Source: Cynocephalus volans (Eukaryota > Chordata > Mammalia > Dermoptera > Cynocephalidae). From it: 64,000 nucleotides of DNA. Of the stretch, positions 1 to 11,704 are shown piece by piece (positions within the stretch are counted from its first letter, which is position 1; each line of letters starts with the position of its first letter). The translations under genes were made by a program, and so were the position numbers. The notes below the pieces were generated by a model. It did no database searches and had not been told where the DNA came from. It saw only the letters and a list, made by a program, of their open reading frames with translations. The DNA lies in NCBI RefSeq assembly GCF_027409185.1, contig NC_084471.1:3688535-3752534 (forward strand). The letters are read 5' to 3'.

Positions 1-1445
1 AACTAGGATGTTGCTGTGGTTGCTAATTTGGTATGGCTCCCGCCGTGACTGCTCAGTTGGCCTCTAGTGTCTTGTGTGTGTGGTTGCCTCGGGTCTTGGG
101 CTTCTCCGGGGATCCACCTTTCTGGTCAGCTTGTACTCTGCTGGGCTGGTGGATCACGTACCACAGGGTGTGTGATCTCTGTTGAGCTTTCACTTTCTGT
201 ACAGGACTTCTCCCCGTTCCGTGTGCTCTGGCCCAGGCTGTTAGATCGTGCAGTGGCGACCCCACCGGGTGTGTGGTTTCTGTCGAGTCTCCCCCCTCTG
301 TGCACACTGTGCTGGGCTGGGGCGTGTCTTCTGCACCCCTCGTCTATCAGCTGGGCCTTCAAGACCCTGCTCAGCACCGCCTCGCCCAGGAAGTCTATCA
401 GGTTTCTGCTAGGCACAGACAACCGGTCTCTCTGGGTGCCTTTGTAGCACTGTGTAGATCTTTCTCGGGTCTTGTTCACCTTTGTATCCCCCCGGTATAA
501 ACCGAGTCTAGTGCCTGCCTGCAGCCTGCTCTCCGGCAGGTTCAAGCGGACCTGGGAACTCTCCTACCACACTATTCCCAACCAGAAATTCGTTAGGCTT
601 TTTTCCAAACTGGTGGACGCAGAGATGTTATCTGCCTCCCAGTAACAGGAAGTTTACCGGGGCCGGAGTCCAGGGTGTGGTGGAGTGACAGTCGGCCCGC
701 CCGTACTTTCTAGCCCTCCCAACACTGGTCGGGATGCCCCACACCCCCAGACCCGCCAGAGAACCGCGGAGGGAGTGGGAGAGGAGGCCGGCCCGCAGGG
801 TCCGGAAAGCCCCGCGCCAGGCCAAGCAAATGGGCTCAGTGATGGCCGAGCAGGGCGGAGCTGCCCGCACCTGGGAAAATGGAGGCAGCACCGGGGGCAG
901 TGAGTGGCCTGGTGGTGCAGGCGGGAGCCGCGTGGGCCAGGGATCACTCACAGTGCTGTGCCAGGTCGGGCGCTCGCTCTGTCTCTGGTTTGTTGCCTTC
1001 CGTGTTCTCGGCGCTGCCGCCTCGGGCTGTTCAGTCGCGGCGCCGCTCGGGCGCTCCCAGGAATCTTCTTTAATGCCGGCCTGAAACCTCGAATCCTGAA
1101 TAGGGCAGCTGGCCGCCTTCAGTGCGGCCCCAGCCTCCGGGATCCTGGCTGCATCCACAGCAGCCCTGGCGCCGTGTTCCCTGTTTCAAGACTCGCTTTT
1201 GCAGCTAAGAATCAGTTCTTTTCCAGCTCCACACTTCAAAGCTGTTGCCTGTAAATGAGGCAGCCTCTCCTGCCGGGGGCAAAGTGGCGTTGAGCCCCCA
1301 CGACCGGCCAGCAGCAGCAGTCCTCCCTTAAGAGATGGCCAGAGGAAGGTCCACAAGTTTCCCGGCTGCCTGAGGCCCAGTGGCCACCTTTTCCACCTCA
1401 GCTACTCCGCGCCAGCCGCCGCAGCCGCCGCCATCTTGAAACCCA
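1..1445 (-). mobile_element. Young LINE-1, 5' UTR only (body off the left edge)
   Basis: GC- and CpG-rich DNA that matches, base for base over long stretches, the 5' UTR of the L1 at 25370-26222 and in the same orientation. Position 1 corresponds to about 25370, so ORF1 and ORF2 of this copy must lie to the left of the window. This copy extends about 720 bp further upstream than the second one and ends in a CG-rich stretch finishing with a YY1-like motif, as full-length L1 promoters do. It lacks roughly 90 bp that the second copy carries near 25865-25960. The frames open here on both strands follow from GC richness and are not genes. The flanking target duplication cannot be tested because the 3' end is outside. 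Confidence 0.85.
1425..1440 (-). promoter_or_regulatory. YY1-like motif at the L1 5' end
   Basis: On the minus strand the sequence reads CAAGATGGCGGCGG at the extreme 5' end of the element. In human L1 a YY1 site (CAAGATGGCCG) sits at the same place and sets the transcription start. The position and core agree; function in this family is inferred. Confidence 0.55.
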
Positions 1446-3230
1446 CTTTCCATGAACTTTTTGAGGACCCCTTGTATATTGACTTGTTTCCAAAAGCCTT
1501 GCCAAATTCACTCACTTATTCTAATAGTTCATTTGTATTATCTTTTGGATTCTTTATATGATCATTTTGTCTTCAAATAAAGACAGTTTTACTTCTTACT
1601 TTACAATTATTTTACATTCAGTTTCTTTCTTGCCTTTTATTTTTTTCTGGGTTAAAACTTTAAGTAAAATATTGACCAAAAGTAGTAATAATAGTCATTC
1701 TGGTCTCCTTCCAGAACTCAAGGGAAAAGTTTTTTATAAGTATGATGTTTTCCATAGTTTCATTTTTGGGGGATTTTTTTTTTTTTTTGTAAATATCCTT
1801 TTATATATTAAGTAACTAGCATAATTCTACTTCTAGTGTTCTAAAATTTTGTATACTTTAGTGTTGAATTTTATCAAATACTTTTGATGTATCCAGTGCA
1901 TTATGTCATTTTTGTTAGTCTGATTTTGCAGTATATTATAAGAAATGCTTTTCATATTTTAAGTCCACCTAAAATTCCACTTAAGCCCACCTAGAATACC
2001 AACATGGTTGTGACTTATTGTCTCTATATGCTGCTCTGTTCATTTTGCTGATATTTTATTCAGCATGTTTGTGTCTATGTTTATGGAACAGATTGTCCTG
2101 TAATGCTATTTTCTTTTAAAGCACTTTTAGGGTTTTGGTATTAAGTTCACGCTGGCCTCATAAAATGAATTGGGGGCTGTCTCTCTTTTCCCACTCTCAG
2201 CACTTTTTCCAGGGTGGGCCTAGATGTGCTTTTCTTTGTACTCATTCCACCTGGGTTTACAGTACTTCTTGAATCTGCAGTTTAATGTCTTTTGTCAATC
2301 CTGAAAGTGTTTCGCTTTCATTGCCCTGAAGAATTGCATCTGACCTATTCTCTTCTACCTCTGATTTGGAGGCTACAATCACATGTGCAGAAGATCTTTC
2401 CTCTGTGGCTTACATATATCTTACAGTCTGCTTAATATTTTTTATATTTTTCTCAATGTATTAACTATTTTATTCTAACCTACCTGTCACTTTATTAATT
2501 TTCTTTTAAGCTACATCTAAATTGCTGATAAAGTATCTTTTGAATTGGTCAATTCACTTATTTTTGCAGTTCTAGAAATTTTACTTTAGCTTTTTAAATA
2601 TTTTCATGTTTTTTGCTGACATTTTCTTTTTATTTTAATTTACTGAACACATTAATCACAGTTATTTTAGTATTCATTCTGAAAAACTCAATAACTGGAT
2701 TTCCTGTGAGTCTATTTCCACTCCCTTTTTTCTTAATATCCCATCAACGTCTGTTCAACTTTATTGAGTGCTGGACATTGCACATGGAATACCGTAGAGG
2801 TCATTTGAGCCTCTGGCTGATGTAATCATTCCTCAGAGGCATTACTTTTTAATTTGGCAGGCAATTCAGGTAAGAGCACATCTCTGAAATTAAGATGATT
2901 AAAAGTTGGCCTTGCGTCCAGGAGGTATTTTTTCCGCTACTACTCTAGCGCACAGAATATTGGGGTTCTCCATGAAAATCCTGCAATATTTACCAAGGTC
3001 TTTCATTTTTGACAGTTTTTGTCCCCAATGCTCATGGTCTGTAAAATCTCTGGTCAGCCTCTCAGCCACATAGCCACAGCTGCAAATCAGCAAATACCTT
3101 GACAGGAAAAAACATTGCCAGGTGTTAGATTCTGCTCTCTCTAGAAATTGTCTCTAGAATTTTAGCCACCCAAGTCTTGGCAGCCTTGATATTTCTCCGA
3201 TGTTTTCAAATAGATTAATTTTATATTTTC
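1446..3230 (-). mobile_element. Old L1 (L1M type), ORF2 to 5' region, degraded
   Basis: AT-rich, stop-filled sequence that reads as inverted L1. Around 1480-1730 it resembles the RT region after the FADD box, and 1860-2200 resembles the central RT segment. From about 2600 it switches to the ORF1-upstream/5' UTR part of old L1s: the stretch at 2755-2870 is paralleled by 27960-28030. A poly-T run sits at 1770-1786. The middle of the element is missing. Subfamily is not resolvable by eye. Confidence 0.6.
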
Positions 3231-3289
3231 CCCAGCTTTTATCTTTGTTATTAGTGGAAGAAATAGTCTAACACAAATTAGCCCACCAT

Positions 3290-4365
3290 AAATGGAAATT
3301 TAAATTTTTCCAATATTAAGGGTACAATTTGATAAATCTATATAGTCATATAACCACCATCACTATCAAAATATAGGATATTTTCCAATACCCAAAAACT
3401 TCCTTTATGAACCCTTGCAGTTAACCCTGTCCACCCTGCCCCAGCCTCTGGCAACCACTGATCTGCTTTCTATCATAACAGTTTTGTTTTTTCTGCAATT
3501 AATATAAATGAAATTGTACAGTGTGTGCTCTTTTGTGTCTGACCTCTTGAAATTTATACATGCTATTTATATATATATATGGGATTCATTTATTATTACT
3601 GCTGAACAGAATTCCATTTGTTTAGATATAATTTGTTTATTCGCTCACCAGTTGATGAACATGTGGATAGCTTATTACATTTATGAATAAAGCTGCTGGA
3701 AACATTCATATACATGTCTCTGTGTATACTCCATGTATGCTTTAATTCTCTTGTGTAAATAGCAAGCAGTAGGATTTCTGGGATATATGGTAAGTGTGTA
3801 TTTACCTACATAAGAAATTTCCAAAATTTTCCAAAGTTCTGTAGTATTTTATGTCTTTACCACCAAAATAAGAGTCTTCCAGTTGATCCACGTTGACACC
3901 CACAGTGTCTTGTAAATTAGAGCCATTCTAACAGGTGAAGAGTGGCATCTCATTTTGGTTTTAATTTGTATTTCCCTAACAACTAATGATATTGAACATC
4001 TTCTCATGTTCTTACTTTCTATTTTTGGTAATATCCAAATTTTTGTGCATTTTAAAAATTGGCCTCATTATTAAAATATGAGAGTTTTTTCCTATATTCT
4101 AGATAAAATTTATATATCATATGTTTTCCCAGTCTGTGCCTTGCCTTTTTATTTTCTTAAATCTTTATTCTGAAGAGCAAATGTTTTTCATTTTGATGAG
4201 GCCCAGTTTGTAATATTTATCTTTTAAGTTGATTTTATTATATCCTATCAAAGAAACTTGTACCTAACCCAGGGTCATAAAGATTTTCCCTCATGTTTTC
4301 TTCTGGATATTTTATAGTTATTGCTCTTGTCTTTAGCTCCATGTTCATTCTGACTTCATTTCTAG
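3290..4365 (-). mobile_element. Old L1 3' end (L1M type)
   Basis: Inverted L1 3' UTR and ORF2 C-terminal sequence. It begins with the typical old 3' UTR block (the summary phrase at 3435-3465 about CTCTGGCAACCACTGAT recurs at 26525-26550), then the reverse complement of the ORF2 tail up to about 4365. It is full of stops. It abuts a plus-strand L1 at 4366, giving a head-to-head pair. Confidence 0.7.
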
Positions 4366-5375
4366 CCAACATAATCAAAGGAAAAAAGAAATAAAAACCC
4401 AGTGTCAGATATGAAGAAGGCTGACAAAGGACTGGTATCCAGAATATATGTAAAGAGTTCTCAAAATTCAACAATAAGAAAATAACCCAATCTTTAAAAA
4501 GAAGTGGGCAAAAGATTTGAACAGAACCTTCACCAAAGAAGATATACAGATATGAAATAAGCACATGAAAAGATGCTTGAAATCACTGGTCATTCATTTA
4601 CATTATGGAAACGTAACTTAAAATCAAAATGAGATACTACACAACTATAGTAACAGTTAAATAAAATTAAAAATTTTTAAATACTGATAAGAACTTCTGG
4701 GGAAAATGTGGAGCAATTAAACTTTCACTGATTTCTGGCAGGACTGCAAAATGGCACAGCCGCCTTGGAAAATAATTTGATAATTTATTTTGACTTAAAC
4801 ATACGAACTCCAAACAATCCAGCAATCTCACTCGTAGGTGTTTATCCAAGATCAATAACCCATATGACCACACAGAGACCTGCATGCAGGTGAACGTTTA
4901 CAGCAACTGTATCCACACCTGCAGAAAAACTGAAAACTCTACAAATGTTTATCACCTGGAAAATGGATTAAAAGAAAAAGTGATATATCCAGACAATGGA
5001 ATATTACTCACCAGCAAAAGCAAACAAACAAATTACCAATAACTTCACCAATGAGGGTGGACCTCAAATGCATTATGCTAAGGGGAAAAAGCCAGACTCA
5101 AAAGGCTATATAGTGTGTGATTCCATTTATATGACAAACTGGAAGAGGCAAAAGCATAGAAAACAGAACAATAGTCACCAGAGACTAGGGGTAGAGCTGG
5201 GGATATGACTACAAAGGGCATAAGAGGACTTTTGGAAGGTGATGGAATTGTTCTATATCTTGATTAAGGAAGGAGTTACATGGCTGTGTGCTTTTGCCCA
5301 AACTAGTAGAGCTGTACACTTAAAAGGGTGGATTTTACTGTTCTGTAAATTACAGCTCAGTAAACTTAATTTGTA
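4366..5375 (+). mobile_element. Old L1 3' end (L1M type), plus strand
   Basis: Reads as the C-terminal part of ORF2 followed by the 3' UTR in the plus direction. A short open stretch at 4996-5208 retains the recognisable MEYYSPAKANKQ variant of the L1 '[11 protein letters not shown]' block. The element ends near 5375 with the old 3' UTR type ending in GTAAACTTAATTT, without a clear poly-A tail. It is non-coding today. Confidence 0.7.
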
Positions 5376-5462
5376 AAGGACAGCTGTTTCTTTTTAATGT
5401 CTCTGCATCTGTCTTTATTCCCTCTGTTCACTGCTTTATAAGTCGGGTTGGACAACTGTAAA

Positions 5463-5912
5463 AGTATTAGACCATTTTCTGTGTCTTATAACAGAATACC
5501 TGAAACCTGGTAATTTACAAGGAAATGAAATTTATTCCTTATAGTTTTGGAGGCTGAGAAATTCAAGGTCCAGGGGTGCATTTGGTAAGGGTCTTCTCCT
5601 CGATGGGGTCTCTCTGTAGAGTCCCAGGGTGGCACGGGGCACCACATGGCAAGGTGGCCGAGCTTATGTCAATGTGCCCACATGCTCTCCTTATAAAGCC
5701 ACCAGTGCCGCTCAGTGATAACCCATTAATCCATTAATCTAAGAATAAATAATCCATTCATGAGGTCACAGCCCTCATGATCCAATCATCCACCAAAGGC
5801 CCCACCTTTCAAATACCATAATCAGATTTCGCACTCTCTTAACTCTGTGACAGTGGAAATCAAGCTTCAATATGAGTTTGGGGGGACACTCAAACTATTG
5901 TCACAACCTATC
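5463..5912 (-). mobile_element. MaLR-type solo LTR
   Basis: Inverted MaLR LTR pattern: the start carries the reverse of the LTR 3' end (TTAGACCATTTTCTGTG, CTGGTAATTTAC), the middle has the ATCCATTAATC/ATTCATGAGG block and CCAAAGGCCCCACC, and the end has GGGGGGACACTCAAAC. No internal gag or pol-like sequence is attached, so it is a solo LTR. Assignment between MLT1 and MST is not certain. Confidence 0.7.
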
Positions 5913-6800
5913 TTGTATGGGAGGTTTTTCCTGGACCACACCAGGATTTGCATTAACACAGTGCAAATTTTAGTAATGTGATCATGACCATTTTTTATAA
6001 CCTCAGGACAATGGAGAAGAGGACAGTCTCCATACCCGACTTCTCTGAGGACCCATTATAAACTCTGACTGCTCTGAGGGTGTGCCCAGCCTCTGTTCCT
6101 GTCTTACCAATCCTGTCTGTCACAAATGCCCTATCCCTCACCTGGCTCTTCCTTGCTGTTGGGCCAGATAGTTTTCTACTTATTTAGCAATTGCAGTTTC
6201 TTCTTGATTATTGACCCTATCAGGTTTTGTATATTTCCTTAAGTTAATTTTGGTTAAGTGCACTTTTTGCATATGTTCAGAATATCATTTATTAAATTTT
6301 ATCATTTAATAAATTTTTTAATTAATTAAATTTTCAAATACATTCATACATACCTGTCAATAGTATTCTCTGATAATTTCCAGTATTCCCACATTTGATA
6401 TTATGTAATGTTTTTGTCTCTAGTGGTATGTGTTTGCTTTTCATTCTTTTTTGTTGTTTGTTTGCTGATTATATTATATTGTTCTTGTTACAATGAATAA
6501 ATTCTTGAGTGCATTTTCCAACTCTGTCACTTTTCTATCATGTACTTCATTCGTTTCTGCTTGTATATTTACTATTTAATTATTTTCCTACTTTTGTAAC
6601 GCTGTTTTTCTGTGGTTTTCTATGTTTTAGTTAAAGTTGCAATAGATTGTTAGTAAAAATGGCTATAAAAATTGCTGTCTGTATCCTTCCCTTTGGGTAG
6701 TCCTTCCCCACACTGACTCTGGGCTTTGCCATGGGACTTGCTTTGATAGGTCAAATAGCAAACAAGATTCTAGCAGAGACACAAAAAGCACTTCTGTACG
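5913..6800. other. Unassigned stretch, AT-rich in the middle
   Basis: I see no gene. From 5940 to 6230 the sequence is of mixed composition with no repeat I recognise; 6230-6660 is AT-rich with TTTAATAAA and TTAATTAATT runs and may be an old degraded L1 fragment, but no motif fixes this. Confidence 0.4.
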
Positions 6801-7130
6801 AGGATTTGCTCTCTCTTGCTGCAGCTGGAGTCCTGAGACCGTCATAAGAATAAGCCCAGGCTGACCTGCAAGAGAACGGCCACATGCAGAAGAACCCATG
6901 CCCTCGCCATCAGCCTCTCAAACCCCAGATCTGTAAACAGGGCAATTCTAGGACAGCTATTTGGCCCACCAGCTGACCACAGGCACATGCAAGAGCCCAG
7001 CAGAAACCAGCCATGCCAACCCAGATCAGTGGAATGACCCAGCTGACCACAGAGCTCAATACACCATTGTTTTAAGCCATTAAGTTTTAGTGTGGTTTGT
7101 TATGCACCCACAACTAACAAATATAATTGT
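6800..7130 (+). mobile_element. MaLR (MLT1-like) LTR, 3' part
   Basis: The end at 7065-7115 has the MLT1-type terminus (TTGTTTTAAGCCATTAAGTT then GTGGTTTGTTATGCACC). The preceding 250 bp show the CCAGCTGACC-type spacing usual for the interior of these LTRs. It is diverged and its 5' boundary is soft. Confidence 0.5.
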
Positions 7131-7274
7131 TATGTTTATAATGTCATTTTCTGTTCACGGACAATGAAGTAATTCCTGGTTATGAATTTTCCTTTGAGGG
7201 TTATGCTGGCTGAATGCCATAAGTTTGTGTGCATAGTGTTCAACATAGTCTCTAATTGGAATATTGGTTTCTTT

Positions 7275-7336
7275 ACTTTCTTTCTTTCTTCCTTTCTTTC
7301 TTTCTTTCTTTTTTTTTTTTTGTGTGTGTGTGTGTG
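7275..7336. repeat. Compound microsatellite (TTTC)n-(T)n-(TG)n
   Basis: Run of CTTT units from about 7275, a poly-T run at about 7310-7321, and a TG run at 7321-7336. It lies in otherwise unassigned DNA, and 7337-7560 shows nothing I recognise. Confidence 0.85.
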
Positions 7337-7564
7337 CTAATACTGAGTTAAGAGAGCATTTACATTCTGTCTTTCCAAGATCTTATTATTTTCTAGCTTT
7401 TTGGCATTGTAGTTTGCAAAGGTAACCTGAACAATTTCTGCTTTTTGTGCCTGACTGCGGTTTCCTTTAGGGTTTAAGCGTTCATCAAAGTTTATAATGT
7501 TCCCACAGCTCTCAAAAAGAAGAGATATTCTCTAGAGGACGCATATCTTAATGTCTTTCCAGTT

Positions 7565-7680
7565 ACCCTTCCTCGAACACAGGCTTCGTAGGGACCAGAG
7601 ATTTTCCATTTTGCAGCGTGTGCCCTAGCACACAGTAGCTGCTCACAGTAGTATTTTTTTTGTTGAGTGGACGAATGAGT
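7565..7680 (+). mobile_element. L2 3' tail
   Basis: The block at 7610-7680 follows the L2 3' end pattern: CCTAGCACACAGTAGCTGCTCA, then TTTTTTTGTTGAGTGGACGAATGAGTGAA in place of the consensus run of tgaatgaat. It is old and diverged. Confidence 0.5.
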
Positions 7681-9410
7681 GAACCTAGTTTAAAATGCTA
7701 CTTAGATCCTACATTACCTTACTATTATTTATGGCTTATTATGACATTTTATCTTACTAATACTCTGAAAACTGAAATAGATGTGTTAATTTTGCTACCA
7801 TTGCGCTCTGACCAATTTCTCCGTGTATATTCTAATATACTCTCTTCTGACTATTTCTATATAATGATCTGTGGGTCATAAGTTTCCTATATCCACGAGG
7901 TTGGCTTTTATCTCTAAAAAACCATAAGCTCTGTCTTGTGATGTGTTTTGCCATGAGGTCTTCTCCATCTGATATTGATATTGGAATTGCTGTGAATTCT
8001 TTGCTGATCTATTATTGCCCCTCCATGGCAGAGATGGGTAGGTGACCACTTTCATCCTTGATAAAAAACAAAGCAAACAAAAACAAGCGCTTTTATAGAA
8101 GGCACTGATGTGCCCAGCTGATAAGTTCCATTCGCTCTGGAGCAGGGATGATCCCATGACTAAGTTCTGGCCGACGAGAGGTGAAGGGATGTTGTGGGTG
8201 AGCTTGAGAAAGGGGGACATCAGCAGGGACTCTCATTGTGTCCTTTTCCTTCTCCTTGAGGCCTGGCATGCAAACTTGGTGGTTTGTCATTTCCACAGTC
8301 TTTGTGGATACTGAGACCCTCTGAGGGCAAATGCTAAGCGATCACTAAGTGATAGTGGAGCAGAAAGAGAGAAGCAGAGCTAGTCTCCAACAGCACGGCA
8401 CCGTGGAGCAGACGTACATCCTCATCCTCTCTCCCCCTTTCTCTCCCTTTCTACTCCCCTGTGCATGCATAGCACCTAGTATGCAGGCGCAATGGATCTC
8501 ATGGGCTGACCAAGGTTCTAGTGCAGGCCTGGACTTGTGGTCAGGTACATGTCCATGTTTTACAAGAAAAATCACTCATTCAAGGACAAAACAGGTATCT
8601 CTGCAGCAGCAGAATCCTTGGGCTCAATCGGAGAGTGCTTTCCATGGACAGGAGACACTGAGACCCCAGGGATCAGGGATCCCTGGTTTATTTCCCAGCC
8701 TCCCAGCTGCACTCCCAATCTCACCTGTCTGCTGTGGCCAAGGGGCAGGTGTGTCTACAAAAGGAAAGCAGAAACCAGAAAGGAATATCTGGGATGCAGT
8801 GACATAATGAGGCTAACAAACCCTTAGAGAGAACAACAACCCATGAAAGGGAAAATCTGGAAGTGGTTGTGGGTCATGGTGGCTTCACTGGTCTCTCCTT
8901 GAGCTCTGAAAGTTCTGGGTATGTGTGTCTCCCTCAGCCACACAGGCTGGAAAAACCCTAGATTCCCATGAGGCTCAAGAAAAGCACATGGCAGCTTGGT
9001 CCACTTCCTGGTGGAAGACGTTTCCCAATTGAGTTAATTTCCTAGTCCTGGAATCTAGACAATTGGAAGAGACTGAATGTCCTGCAAGTCTGAAACCAAG
9101 TTTTCTTCCTTCTTTCTTTGCTCTTTGACTATCACTACTGTCCACACTGTAGCTGGCCACAGCAGTGAGGGATTGTCACTTTCCTTGGAAAACCTCATAG
9201 CTTCCTCCTTCCAGCTCTCAGTAGTGCAGGTGAGAGGGGTCATGGCGTGCCCTGCTGACCCTTTGGAATGTGAGGAATCCTGGCCCCATTCGATGCTGGG
9301 GTTCCCATTCTCTCCCATGTGAAAGCACTGAGGGAGTCCACCCATTCCAGAAAATGTTTTGCAGACAAATACTCCACCAAGAAGGCAACAACTTCATTTG
9401 GGAACTGTAG
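7681..9410. other. Unassigned DNA, no gene supported
   Basis: About 1.7 kb of mixed composition. Several frames are open for 60-150 codons (for example 8349-8807 on plus) but they overlap each other on both strands, have no recognisable domain and no start context, and are best read as chance. The stretch at 8100-8330 has a faint resemblance to a degraded LTR but I cannot place it. Confidence 0.4.
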
Positions 9411-9414
9411 CCCC

Positions 9415-9838
9415 AAAGAGACACATCCATACCCCTGGAACCTGTGAATATGACTGTATTTGGAAATATGGTCATTGCAGATGTAATTAAGCTAAGGATC
9501 TCAAGATGAGTGTTCATCATAGGTTTAAGGTGAGCTTCAAATCCTTATAAGAGGAATGCAGAGGGAGATTTGAGACAGACACACAGAAGAGAAGGCCACG
9601 TGAAGATGGAGGCAAAGACTGGAATGATGCACTCACAAGCCGAAGAATTCCTGAAGAAGACACCAGAAGCTGGAAGAGGCAGAGAAGGATCCTCCCCTAC
9701 AGTCTCCAGAGAGAACATGGACCTACTGACTCCTCGATTTCCTACTTCTAGCCTTCAGAACTGTGAGAGAAATAACTTTGGTTGCTTTAAGCTATCATAT
9801 TTGTGGTTAGCTATTAAAGCACCTTTAGGAAACTAATA
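9415..9838 (+). mobile_element. MLT1-type MaLR LTR
   Basis: Clear MLT1 features in order: CTGTGAATATGACTGTATTTG at 9440, GTCATTGCAGATGTAATTAA at 9471, ATCCTTATAAGAGGAATGC at 9541, the GAAGGCCACGTGAAGATGGAG block at 9591, CAGAACTGTGAGAGAAATAA at 9757, and the terminus AGGAAACTAATACAG. The frame 9570-9836 is an accident of this LTR. Solo, no internal sequence. Confidence 0.8.
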
Positions 9839-10054
9839 CAGGGACTTAACTCATTGGTTGGACTTTATTAATAAAAATGAGTTCAAATTATTCAAAGCTT
9901 GGGTATTTAGTCATGCCATCTGGTAATGTTTGTGGAACCATCTCTGTTGCCCTTTAATAAGAAATAAAATAGAGGGTGCAGTTGGGGCCTGGTGGGCAGT
10001 ATGGCCTTGGAGTTAACCAAAACAATACTGTCACTTGACCCATTTCAGAGCAGT

Positions 10055-10235
10055 GGAGCATGCTAGGAAGAGCATGAGAGCTGGAGCCAGGCCAGCTGGG
10101 TGTAAATTTACCTTTGTGCAAACATAGGCCATGGTAGAACCTTGGGCAAGTTAGTCAACCCTCCTGTGTCTCGGTTCTATAAAGTTAGATGCCAGTACTT
10201 ACCTTGTAATTCAAGTAATAGAGTAAAGAACTTAT
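10055..10235 (+). mobile_element. MIR SINE
   Basis: The segment shows the MIR core: AGAGCTGGAGCCAGGCCAGCTGGG, AACCTTGGGCAAGTTAGTCA, then CTGTGTCTCGGTTCTATAAAG. It runs straight into the trinucleotide array that starts at 10236. The 215 bp before it (9839-10054) hold nothing I can name. Confidence 0.7.
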
Positions 10236-11075
10236 CTGAATGTCACATCATCATCACATCACCATCATCACCACCATCATTATTATCACCATCATTGTTA
10301 TCACCATCATCACCATCACCATCACCATCATCACCATTATCATTACCATCACCATCATCACCATTATCATTATTATCACCATCATTGTTATCACCATCAT
10401 CATCACCATCAACATCATCATCACCATCACCATCATCACCACCACCACCATTTCCATCACCGTCATCATCACCATCATCATCATCACCACCATCACCATC
10501 ATCATCATCACCATCATCACCATCACCACCACCATCATCATTGTCACCACCATCACCATGACCATCATCATCATCACCACCATCATCATCATCATCATCA
10601 TCACCATCACCATCACCATCACCATCATTATCATCACCATCACCATCACCATTATCATCGTCACCATCATCATCACCATCATTACCACCATCATCATCAT
10701 CACCACCATCACCATTATCATCCTCACCATCATCATCACCATCATTACCACCATCATCATCATCACCACCATCATCATTGTCACCACCATCACCATGACC
10801 ATCATCATCATCACCATCAACATCATCATCACCATCATCATCATCACCATCACTACTATCACCATCATCACCACCATCATCATTGTCACCACCATCACCA
10901 TGACCACCATCACCATCACCATCATCATCACCATCACCATCATCACCATCAACATCATTATCACCATCACCGTCATCACCATTATCACCATCACTATCAT
11001 CAACGTCACCATCTCTATCACCACCATCACCACCATCACCATCATCACCATCATCACCATCAACCATCAACAGCT
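10236..11075. repeat. Long (CAT/CAC)n trinucleotide microsatellite
   Basis: About 840 bp of nearly uninterrupted CAT and CAC triplets with scattered ATT, CGT, CAA and GTC variants. Because the unit is a triplet lacking stops, three frames stay open over most of its length (Ile/Thr, His/Ser/Pro on plus; Asp/Gly or Met/Val on minus). These are artefacts and not a histidine- or aspartate-rich protein: composition is driven entirely by the repeat, with no unique sequence at either end. Segments of 60-90 bp recur inside the array (compare 10545-10590, 10778-10820 and 10880-10910), so it has grown partly by internal duplication. Confidence 0.95.
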
Positions 11076-11091
11076 AAACTATTTATAACTT

Positions 11092-11668
11092 TGCCTGAGC
11101 CCTGAGTTCCTGGAAAACAGTGAAGGTTATAAATCCCACATGCTTTTGTGTTCCAGGAAACTTCTTACTGCAAAGAACCCCCACTTCCCCGTATGATTTA
11201 GATTAGTCTCCCTTGTTTATCTAGAAAAAGCCATACACTCTCCATATTTCCATTCCGTGTCTCATAATGATGATCTGAACTGTTTGTCCCACCGATCAGT
11301 CAGAATAAAGTGCTTGTTAACTGACTTGACCAAACTTTCATTCATCTCCTCTCCCTCCCTCAGGACCCTGAAGTCTGACCCTCCCTCAGCCTGAGACAGC
11401 AGGCAGCTCCTCCTGGACACCCCCTTCCTAGAGTCAGATGACCTCAGGAAAGGCATTTCCTGATTGATCAACTGTCTGATTCGAGCACCTGCTCCCCCAC
11501 ACTCTGTTCTTTTTTGGCCTTGTTTGGTCTTGCCCATAAAAGGAAGTTTATTTCTGCTTGACCTTTAAGACACTTGCAGATCTTTTGGTCAGAGTGTTCT
11601 CCCTACTGCAATAGCCCCCTCCCTTTATTGCAATCCTTTTGAATAAAGTCTCCTTTCCCAACTCTACA
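11092..11668 (+). mobile_element. ERV1-like solo LTR
   Basis: The segment is bounded by possible TG (11092) and CA (11667-11668) ends. It carries a CATAAAAG TATA-like box near 11534 and an AATAAA polyadenylation signal at 11642-11647, followed within 20 bp by the end, the layout of a gammaretrovirus-type LTR. No coding internal part is joined to it. Family not assigned; boundaries are approximate. Confidence 0.5.
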
Positions 11669-11681
11669 TTAGTTTTTTGGC

Positions 11682-11704
11682 TTTTTTTTTTTTTTTTTTT
11701 TTTT
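11682..11704. repeat. Poly-T run
   Basis: 23 T residues directly right of the LTR-like element. It could be the tail of a small minus-strand retrosequence at 11705-11880, but that body (GTACACTGTTCATTTCAGTG onward) matches no SINE I know. Confidence 0.7.

Noticed and set aside
628..1254. GC-rich frames near the left edge that might suggest a CpG-island promoter and first exon
   Set aside because: The sequence matches the 5' UTR of the second L1 copy, so this CpG island belongs to a retrotransposon.
10236..11075. CRISPR-like array
   Set aside because: No unique spacers and no fixed-length repeat; a eukaryotic triplet microsatellite.
10240..11088. 282-codon frame and its two minus-strand counterparts in the CAT/CAC array
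   Set aside because: All three follow from a stop-free triplet repeat; there is no unique sequence or domain at either end.
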